From an uncultured Traorella sp. (lineage in GTDB: Bacteria > Bacillota_I > Bacilli_A > Erysipelotrichales > Erysipelotrichaceae): DNA of 14,247 nucleotides. The DNA lies in assembly GCA_945919165.1 (NCBI GenBank), contig CAMEIZ010000027.1:1-14247 (forward strand). The letters are read 5' to 3'. Position 1 is the stretch's first letter, and each line of letters starts with the position of its first letter. Positions 1-5,550 of the stretch are shown here, piece after piece. Position numbers and translations under genes: made by a program. Below the pieces are notes generated by a model. The model ran no database searches and was not told the DNA's origin. It was given only the letters and a program-made list of their open reading frames with translations.

Positions 1-886
1 TTTTTAATTTTGTTGATAAACTTTCAATACATCCTCTAATTTTGTTAAATAAACTAATAAATTCTTTTTTTGATAAAAGCATTTTGAAAACAATTATTAA
101 TGCAAATAAATCATTTTTACCTTTTAAATAGATATTGTGTGAGTCTTTTAAAATGTTTAGTTCATTATGAACATAAGTATCTGGAATCTTTATTTTATCT
201 ATCGTACAGTAAATTCGTTCATCATGCGCACATAAATTCCTGAAATTGGCAAGTAAAGATATATATTGGCGAAGATCTTTCTCTTTAACATTCCAATGTT
301 TAGATACTTCGATTCTTTCAGACTGAACCATTAGTTTATAAAAATCACTTATTCTATTCAAAGGTAAAACATTAACCAAAACCCATATAGGTACATAACC
401 ATATTCTGTTATATAATGCTTTATGTATTCTTTATGTTTTATTGATCTGGAAATATCTTTATCAATATCAGATACTAAATGATAAATTTTAGTTGCTCTT
501 TCTATTGATGCTTTGTTATCTCCAACAGCTAAAAGCGTTTCAAAGTTTGTATATGATAAATAGTTTTTTCCATCATGATATTTTGCAAACACATATGCAA
601 TTTGAGTTTTTAAATTATTTTCTATCAAAAGAATATAATTAAAAATTATATTACGAAGTTTTCTGTCAAAGAGAAATAGATTATAAATTTCTTCAAATGT
701 AGCTCCATCAATGAATATTTCTTCACCATCTGAATTCTTTGTAGTAAATAAATCTTTATATCCATTGATAATGTTATAGTAGTTATCGGATTTCAATTTG
801 TTTATAGCACCTTCTTCATTTTCTATTAATAATCCTCTATTTTTTAGTATTTCTAATTGTTGTTCAAATGTTTTAAAAGGTTTCAT
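1..886 (-). CDS. Abi_2/AbiF-family HEPN protein, C-terminus off the window edge
   Basis: Not closed by a stop: 295 codons are readable from the ATG at 886 to the left edge. The start is fixed by an AGGAG box 7 bases upstream of the ATG. The N-terminus begins KPFKTFEQQLEILKNRGLLI, typical of the Abi_2 (AbiD/AbiF) family. The decisive motif is near residues 214-224, NFRNLCAHDER, which contains R216-x4-H221, the catalytic signature of HEPN ribonucleases. Known family members are about 300 residues, so only a few C-terminal residues should be missing. Proteins of this family cause abortive phage infection or act as RNA-cleaving toxins in the cytoplasm. The gene has its own promoter and a structured leader RNA directly upstream. 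Family assignment is confident; anti-phage activity is inferred. Confidence 0.85.
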   Translation of the reverse strand, partial: MKPFKTFEQQLEILKNRGLLIENEEGAINKLKSDNYYNIINGYKDLFTTKNSDGEEIFIDGATFEEIYNLFLFDRKLRNIIFNYILLIENNLKTQIAYVFAKYHDGKNYLSYTNFETLLAVGDNKASIERATKIYHLVSDIDKDISRSIKHKEYIKHYITEYGYVPIWVLVNVLPLNRISDFYKLMVQSERIEVSKHWNVKEKDLRQYISLLANFRNLCAHDERIYCTIDKIKIPDTYVHNELNILKDSHNIYLKGKNDLFALIIVFKMLLSKKEFISLFNKIRGCIESLSTKLK

Positions 887-906
887 AATAATTCTCCTGA
901 ATAACG

Positions 907-946
907 AAAAAATCCCGAGCCCCAACGGGTACCCGAGATTTTCCAT
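907..946 (-). ncRNA. Structured leader/small RNA upstream of the Abi gene (abiF-type RNA candidate)
   Basis: About 40 nt between the predicted start site (near 946) and a U6 run at 907-912. It is far richer in G+C than its surroundings. On the minus strand the core contains CTCGGG twice (a direct repeat) around a central CCCG, and includes the palindrome CGGGTACCCG. The CCCG can pair with either CGGG, giving mutually exclusive folds, and AAAAUC/GAUUUU can form an outer stem. The fold followed by six U residues resembles an intrinsic terminator or attenuator placed 11 bases before the abi ribosome-binding site. From memory, a conserved RNA motif named abiF is described upstream of Abi_2 genes; this matches in place and character, but I cannot run a covariance search. 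Confidence 0.6.
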
Positions 947-952
947 ACACGT

Positions 953-981
953 ATTGTACTCCTTGGTTTATTTCTTGTCAA
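953..981 (-). promoter_or_regulatory. Sigma-A promoter for the small RNA and the Abi gene
   Basis: On the minus strand TTGACA (976-981) is separated by exactly 17 bases from TACAAT (953-958). The -35 is perfect and the -10 has one mismatch, making this the strongest promoter match I see in the window. It predicts transcription starting near 946, at the first base of the structured RNA. Confidence 0.85.
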
Positions 982-1037
982 TATTTTTTAAGAAAATGAA
1001 ACAAATTCACATAATCTAATGTTTCTTTCTGCTCCTT

Positions 1038-1229
1038 TTAATCCTTAGCTTTATCAATCACTTCCTGCATGGCTTTCCGGAAAACATCGGATTGTTTTAA
1101 ACCTAGTTTATCAAGAGCTTCTCTAAATTGCTGAACAAATTCTTTGTTGTATCTGACACTTACTGAAAGCATGTTTTCTTTTTGCCATCCGTAGTTGTAT
1201 TTGGACTGATTAAATTTTTCTTTCTCCAT
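1038..1229 (-). CDS. Small ribbon-helix-helix (RHH) DNA-binding protein
   Basis: A 63-residue protein. After a polar N-terminus, residues 20-27 (MLSVSVRY) form a likely beta strand, 28-42 helix A and 45-62 helix B (KQSDVFRKAMQEVIDKAK), the layout of Arc/CopG/MetJ-type RHH dimers. The ATG is preceded by AGGAA at a suitable distance. A promoter with an embedded palindrome lies just upstream, which suggests autoregulation. It is encoded just upstream of the Abi locus in the same direction, about 150 bases from the abi ATG, but that gene has its own strong promoter, so co-regulation is possible but not shown. RHH proteins are often antitoxins or copy/transfer regulators of mobile elements. I cannot name the exact family. 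Confidence 0.7.
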   Translation of the reverse strand: MEKEKFNQSKYNYGWQKENMLSVSVRYNKEFVQQFREALDKLGLKQSDVFRKAMQEVIDKAKD

Positions 1230-1246
1230 AATGTTATTCCTGGTAT

Positions 1247-1274
1247 ATTATAAATGACTCATTTAACTTGTCAT
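1247..1274 (-). promoter_or_regulatory. Promoter with palindromic operator for the RHH gene
   Basis: Minus-strand -10 TATAAT (1247-1252) and a -35-like ATGACA (1269-1274) with a 16-base spacer. The spacer is largely filled by a perfect 15-bp palindrome around one central base, TAAATGACTCATTTA (1251-1265). A dimeric RHH protein bound there would block RNA polymerase. The palindrome is seen directly; its role as operator is inferred. Confidence 0.6.
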
Positions 1275-1316
1275 ATATAAATATACATTCCTTTCTATCA
1301 ACCCTTATACCCGCGG

Positions 1317-1345
1317 TTGATTACGGTTGTTAATATTTGTATAAT
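1317..1345 (+). promoter_or_regulatory. Plus-strand promoter candidate in the IS110 left end
   Basis: TTGATT (1317-1322), a 17-base spacer and a perfect TATAAT (1340-1345). Transcription would start near 1352, about 190 bases before the transposase ATG. In IS110 elements the promoter for the bridge RNA is assembled at the circular junction, with the -10 in the left end. Here the -35 may lie in or outside the element, depending on where the end is. Confidence 0.5.
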
Positions 1346-1351
1346 TGAAAT

Positions 1352-1530
1352 TTGTGAATGTGGATTTGAATTTATATTCCTTGTGGCTTTGACTACTTCA
1401 GAAAGGTTCTCACCACACCTTATTCCTAAATAATGATTAGTTAGATGAGTCTTGAATTCGTATCTTGCACCAGGTTTTATGGTTTAAGGATCGTGGATAA
1501 CACATTGCACATAGTTTATTAAGAAAGGAT
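1352..1530 (+). ncRNA. Candidate IS110 bridge RNA region
   Basis: Non-coding 5' end of the IS110 element, downstream of the TATAAT at 1340. IS110-group elements encode a roughly 180-nt bridge RNA here, whose two internal loops pair with target and donor DNA. Pairings I can see: GAAT/ATTC near 1368-1379; TGTGG (1382-1386) with CCACA (1413-1417) enclosing CTTT/AAAG; CCTTA (1418-1422) with TAAGG (1485-1489); and an ACCA/TGGT hairpin near 1469-1483. That is one 5' hairpin plus two larger loops, as expected in outline. Pairing is short and folded by eye, so exact ends and guide sequences are not assigned. Confidence 0.4.
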
Positions 1531-1539
1531 GTATGCATT

Positions 1540-2705
1540 ATGTTTTTAGTCGGAATTGACATTGGTAAACTTAAACACTCTTTCTCTATCGTTCGTAAAG
1601 AAGATGGAGAGATTATTGTTGGTCCTACTTTCTTTAATAACAATAAAGAAGGTTTCGATCAACTTCTCCAATCATTTAAATCTTATTCTAAAGATTCTGT
1701 ATTGATTGGCATGGAAGATACTGGTCATTATCACTTTCCATTATTGAAATATCTATTGGAGAAACAATTTACTGTGGCTTTGATTAATCCAATCGTTACT
1801 GATTGTACTCGAAAGATGCAAGGAGGTATTTCTAAAAATGATAAATTGGATACTTTGACAATCTGTGATGTTCTTAGTTCAAATCAACGTAAGAAATCAA
1901 TCGCTTCGATTTGTATGAGCAAAGACAGTTGACACGTCATCATCATAATCTTAAAGAAGAAATTAACGCTTATTCAAATCGTTTACAAAAATGTATCGAT
2001 ATTGTCTTCCCTGAGTTTAATAGCTTATTTAAGTCTAAATATGGGCCTGTATATATGGATATATTGCGTACATTTGGTTCAGCTGAGAAAATCGCTAATA
2101 CTGATATCAGAACGCTTCGTAAATGCTTCGAAACGGAAGGACCTGGAAGACGTATCTCATTGACTGCAGAACAACTTAAGGAAGCTGCAAAGAATTCTAT
2201 TGGTATTAATTCTATTGCCGATGAAATTCAAATCAAACATTTGGTTGATCAAATTGAACTCATCAATGAGCAAATAGATGAGATAGATAAAAAAATAGAA
2301 GAGTTCAGCGTCCAAACCAACTCTCCTATCATCTCCATACCAGGAATTTCACACTTCTCTGGTACTTCTATTTTATCCGAAATAGGAGATATACGCAACT
2401 ATACAAAGGCTTCTCAAATCATAAAATTAGCAGGTGTGGCTCCATATGAGTATGGATCGAGTCAATATAGAGCACAGCATTTATCGATAACCAAGAAAGG
2501 TTCTAAATATCTTAGAAAAACACTCTACCAAATTATTACACCTGTAATTAATCATAACGAAGTCTTTAAACAATATTACGATTTGAAATGTTCACAAGGC
2601 AAAGGACATAGATGTGCTCAAGGTCACTGTGTACGTAAATTGCTAAGAATCATTTATCATCTTTTAAGCACTGGACAAGATTTTGATCTTGCTCTTATAA
2701 GATAA
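1540..2705 (+). pseudogene. IS110-family transposase (DEDD recombinase), frameshifted
   Basis: The two halves of one transposase of about 388 codons lie in different frames. The first (1540-1932) holds the RuvC-like domain, with acidic residues in GIDIGK, GMEDTGHYH and KNDKLD. The second, open from 1893 to 2705, continues with LYEQRQLTRHHH, a coiled helical region, then the Tnp20 domain with the conserved proline/glycine stretch SIPGIS and the serine-bearing YGSSQYRA region. The shift to the -1 frame must occur between 1893 and 1932. Restoring one base near 1899 would give a continuous RKKS-x-RFDLYEQRQ. No classic slippery heptamer is visible, so a one-base deletion is the simplest reading. 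The start has AAAGGA 10-11 bases upstream. Confidence 0.85.
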
Positions 2706-2747
2706 TTCTAAAATAAATAGTATTTCAAAAAATTGAGCCTTTTTAGG

Positions 2748-2772
2748 TTGTTTTCGTCATGGACAAAAACAA
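2748..2772. repeat. Inverted repeat downstream of the IS110 transposase
   Basis: TTGTTTTCGTC and GACAAAAACAA form an 11-bp inverted repeat around ATG, with one mismatch that becomes a G-U pair in a minus-strand transcript. It lies about 45 bases after the transposase stop, near the expected right end of the element. It may be part of the right end or a hairpin blocking read-through; there is no clean T-run beyond it. Confidence 0.5.
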
Positions 2773-3258
2773 GTCTTATTCACAAATTTTCAAAGATCTA
2801 CAAAATTTAAGCTAATTAACGTTTTTATCAGTATTTCTACTTGATTTTTATATAGTTAGCTTTCTTAATAAATAAAATCCTGAAAGCATAAGAACTATAC
2901 CTAAAAATCAGTATTTCTGAAATAATGTTAAAATGAATCCTAAAAATAAATATATTTGATTATATCACAAATAAATAAAAATAAAAGACTTATAAAATAA
3001 TGCATAAATATATAATATTTAATTGTAACAAAAAGTGCTGTTATGAAAGAGATGTTAAAATTTATTTTGATCGTTTCCTATTGAGTATGAGTAAGCTCTC
3101 TGGGAATGTATAAGAATATGTAAGATCAATGAAAATGCAGTGAATAACAACGAGTGGTAAAACGACATTTTACCTATGAAAATGATTAAGATGCTTATGA
3201 AGATATTTCGCTTCTTGGATTAAGGGTATCAGTTTATGACAGTTATAGGAGTAATAAT
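2773..3258. other. Gene-poor A+T-rich stretch
   Basis: No credible coding region is seen. Only very short open frames occur (for example 13 codons from 3043 and 15 codons from 3177), and none has a ribosome-binding site. Two items stand out: an 11-bp direct repeat TCAGTATTTCT at 2828-2838 and 2908-2918, and a perfect hairpin GGTAAAA-CGACA-TTTTACC at 3156-3174, about 85 bases before the small membrane protein. The rest may be decayed DNA beside the insertion sequence. Confidence 0.5.
3156..3174. repeat. Perfect 7-bp hairpin upstream of the small membrane protein
   Basis: GGTAAAA and TTTTACC are exact complements around a CGACA loop. There is no T-run, so it is not a simple terminator. It could be an operator or part of the leader of the 3259 gene. 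Confidence 0.45.
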
Positions 3259-3381
3259 ATGAATATTATTGGATCTTTTGCAGATATCGCAGAAGCTTTA
3301 CAGCCTTGGTTAGCCATAATCGCTATATCATGTGTAATTAACACAGTTCTGCTTTATTATTATATTTTTCATAAAAATTGA
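3259..3381 (+). CDS. 40-residue single-span membrane peptide, unknown function
   Basis: A short open frame, supported by a ribosome-binding site (AGGAG 7 bases before the ATG) and a terminator right after the stop. The product starts MNIIGSFADIAEALQPW, then has a hydrophobic stretch at residues 17-37 (WLAIIAISCVINTVLLYYYIF) and a short basic tail HKN, so one transmembrane helix is predicted. The frame upstream of the ATG has no alternative start before a stop codon. Size and layout fit a small membrane regulator or a type I toxin-like peptide. No antisense RNA gene is evident, and I do not recognise a family. Confidence 0.55.
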   Translation: MNIIGSFADIAEALQPWLAIIAISCVINTVLLYYYIFHKN

Positions 3382-3390
3382 AATGTAACA

Positions 3391-3419
3391 AGGATGTATT
3401 ATCAAAAGATACATCTTTT
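3391..3419 (+). terminator. Terminator after the 40-residue membrane peptide
   Basis: GATGTAT and ATACATC (extended by G-U and A-T pairs) enclose a 9-base loop and are followed by TTTTC. It lies 10 bases after the stop at 3381, supporting an independent transcription unit. Confidence 0.7.
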
Positions 3420-3579
3420 CTCTAGTATTCTTAAAGGCTTATACAGAAACTTTTATTGTTTTGTTTTTATAGAAAGAATTATTGAAATAACAACATGAAA
3501 TCACAAAAAAAATGAAATGAAAATTGCTGTTTTCAAAAATGAATTGTATAATGATAAAAAGGATATAAAAGGTAAAAAA

Positions 3580-4287
3580 ATGATTTATGTAATGAGTGAT
3601 CTGCATGGCTGTTATCAAGAATACAAGAAAGCATTAGACTTGATTCATTTTTCAGAGAAAGATCTTCTTTATGTTCTGGGAGATATAATTGATCGTGGTG
3701 ATGGCCCTATACAGATATTAAAAGATATGATGATGCGTTCTAATGTTATCCCTCTAATTGGTAATCATGAATACATGGCTTTAACAGTTTTAAGAAGATT
3801 GTGTGTTGAGATTACTGAAAAGAATGCACAGAACCATTTAAAAGAAGAGGATCTTCAAAACTACAGGAACTGGATGATAAATGGCGGTCAAACGACATTA
3901 GATGAATTTAAGCTCCTTACTTATGAAGAAAAAATGGATATTTTAGATTATTTGGAAGAATTTTCACTCATTGAAGAAGTAAGCGTCAAAAATAAGAAAT
4001 ATGTTTTAGTTCATGGAGGACTAGAACCATTTGATCCAGATAAACCTCTTGATGCTTATCAGCTTCATGAAGTAATCTTTCGCTCAGTCAACTATGATCA
4101 AATCTATTTTCAAGATCGTTATTTAATCAGTGGTCATCGTCCAACACTTGTGCTTAAAGGTGAAAAAAAGGGTAAAATATATCAGATCAACCATCATATT
4201 GCCATTGACTGTGGATGTGTTTTTGGAGGTAATTTAGGGGTCTATTGCTTAGATACCGGTGAAGAGTTTTATGTACCAAAACAATAA
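3580..4287 (+). CDS. PPP-family metallophosphatase (Ser/Thr phosphatase or ApaH/PrpE-like)
   Basis: A 235-residue cytoplasmic phosphoesterase with all PPP metal motifs in order: DLHG (D7, H9), GDIIDRG (34-40), GNHE (61-64), VHGG (H145) and SGHRP (H186), ending with a conserved IDCGC. These bind two metal ions that hydrolyse phosphate esters; relatives act on phosphoserine/threonine proteins or on diadenosine tetraphosphate. Substrate cannot be decided from sequence. I chose the ATG at 3580 because AAAAGG lies 7 bases before it and the core begoins at once (MIYVMSDLHG); an ATG at 3517 would add 21 Lys-rich residues without a ribosome-binding site. It forms a single-gene unit ending at a shared terminator. 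Confidence 0.88.
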   Translation: MIYVMSDLHGCYQEYKKALDLIHFSEKDLLYVLGDIIDRGDGPIQILKDMMMRSNVIPLIGNHEYMALTVLRRLCVEITEKNAQNHLKEEDLQNYRNWMINGGQTTLDEFKLLTYEEKMDILDYLEEFSLIEEVSVKNKKYVLVHGGLEPFDPDKPLDAYQLHEVIFRSVNYDQIYFQDRYLISGHRPTLVLKGEKKGKIYQINHHIAIDCGCVFGGNLGVYCLDTGEEFYVPKQ

Positions 4288-4388
4288 TTTTTTGAGTTAG
4301 ATGAAACTAGAGAATTTATTTTTTAGATAATATAATAATGGTTTTATAAATCAAAATGTTTGTTGTGAAAAGACATTTATTATCTGAT

Positions 4389-4428
4389 AAAAAAAACAGT
4401 ATGCTAATTAGAGAGCATACTGCTTTTT
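4389..4428. terminator. Bidirectional terminator between the metallophosphatase and nrdB
   Basis: CAGTATGCT (4397-4405) and AGCATACTG (4414-4422) form a perfect 9-bp stem with an 8-base loop. It is flanked by an A-run on the left and CTTTTT on the right, so it can stop transcription of both convergent genes. Confidence 0.88.
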
Positions 4429-4500
4429 ATACAGTGAATAGGTTTATATCATTCAGCAAAAATAGATACTGCTTATTACACATAATACTTTGCAGTAATT

Positions 4501-5541
4501 TTATAAATCATCGACTAAAGCAGATGATTTCGCATAGGCAGAGCTTTTTGCTTCAAAGAAATCTGTTTTGATCATATTGGCATTTGCATATCGACTGACC
4601 CATTCCATTGATTTAGGTTCTTGCTGTTGATCTTCATAAAGAATGCTCAAACCAATACTCTTACTTCTCATATTCCCAAGATATTTCACATAGTCACAAA
4701 TCATATCAGATGTTAAACCTTCAATGCGATCACCAATGATATAACATCCCCATTTGATTTCTTCTTCAACACCTTTTCGAATCATATCTTCATAAATTTT
4801 TTTCTTTTCATCATCAAATAATTGACTTTCTTCTTTTTGTAATTCCAAAAGAATGTTTCTGAATAACCATAAATGAGTGTTTTCATCACGATTTATATAT
4901 CGTATTACCTGAACAGAGCCCGGCATTTTACCATTCCGTCCAAGGTTGTAGAAAAACATAAAGCCACTATAAAAATAAATGCCCTCTAAAATGTAATTTG
5001 CTAATATCATTTTAATGAAATGAAAAGCTGTTTTATGTTCTTGGAAATCATTATAGAGATCTCCAATATATTTGTTTCGATTTAAAAGGTGTTCATCATT
5101 TTTCCATTGATAAAGGATCTTTGTTCTTTCTTCAGAAGAACAAATGGTATCCAGCATATAACCATAACTTTGAGAATGAAGAGCTTCCTGGAAAGCCTGT
5201 ATGGTCAGACACAGATTTACCTCATTGGCAGTAATGAATTCACTTACATTTGGAAGATTAGCAGTTTGAAGAGAGTCAAGAAAGATCAGAAAAGATAAAA
5301 TTTTGTCATAAGCAGTTTTTTCAAATTTATCAAGCTTACGGTAATCTTTGATATCCTGATTCATATTGATTTCTTCAGGAACCCAGAAGTTATTCATTGC
5401 CTGGCGATACCACTCTGTTACCCATGTGTATTTCATGTTATTGAAATCATTGAGATTGGTGGTATTACCATTCAAAATTTTTCTTTTTAAAACATCAATA
5501 TCTCCATTTTCATTAAACAAAGCTTTCTTTTTTAGATCCAT
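4501..5541 (-). CDS. nrdB: Ribonucleotide reductase class I, beta (radical) subunit
   Basis: 346 residues. It makes the tyrosyl radical that NrdA uses to reduce ribonucleotides to deoxyribonucleotides for DNA synthesis. The dimetal ligands are all present: D89 (FLDSLQ), E119 and H122 (QEALHSQSY), E186 (ILEGIYFYSG), E220 and H223 (RDENTH). The radical tyrosine is Y126, so this is a classic tyrosyl enzyme, not the Phe-containing class Ic type. The C-terminal tail SSALVDDL should dock onto NrdA. Translation starts 9 bases after the nrdA stop, with AGGAGG overlapping that stop codon, so the two are one operon and probably translationally coupled. Whether the metals are Fe or Mn cannot be told. 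Confidence 0.95.
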   Translation of the reverse strand: MDLKKKALFNENGDIDVLKRKILNGNTTNLNDFNNMKYTWVTEWYRQAMNNFWVPEEINMNQDIKDYRKLDKFEKTAYDKILSFLIFLDSLQTANLPNVSEFITANEVNLCLTIQAFQEALHSQSYGYMLDTICSSEERTKILYQWKNDEHLLNRNKYIGDLYNDFQEHKTAFHFIKMILANYILEGIYFYSGFMFFYNLGRNGKMPGSVQVIRYINRDENTHLWLFRNILLELQKEESQLFDDEKKKIYEDMIRKGVEEEIKWGCYIIGDRIEGLTSDMICDYVKYLGNMRSKSIGLSILYEDQQQEPKSMEWVSRYANANMIKTDFFEAKSSAYAKSSALVDDL

Positions 5542-5550
5542 GATTTCCTC

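Larger units (their letters stand above)
1325..2752 (+). mobile_element. IS110-family insertion sequence (ends approximate)
   Basis: Identified from the transposase, with its RuvC-like DEDD half and C-terminal Tnp20 half. IS110 elements lack normal terminal inverted repeats, so the ends cannot be read with certainty. About 200 non-coding bases lie upstream of the transposase and few downstream, the layout of the IS110 group rather than IS1111. The bounds given are a tentative 7-bp direct repeat GGTTGTT at 1325-1331 and 2746-2752, which may be coincidental. The element sits just upstream of the RHH promoter, oriented away from it. Confidence 0.55.

Noticed and set aside
1437..1643. Minus-strand open frame across the IS110 left end
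   Set aside because: Antisense to the transposase start, with no ribosome-binding site and no recognisable product.
2828..2918. TCAGTATTTCT direct repeat as a CRISPR or attachment site
   Set aside because: Only two 11-bp copies 80 bp apart, with no further units and no integrase; likely chance in A+T-rich DNA.
3517..3579. Earlier ATG giving a 21-residue extension of the metallophosphatase
   Set aside because: No ribosome-binding site before it; the ATG at 3580 has one and begins directly with the conserved core.
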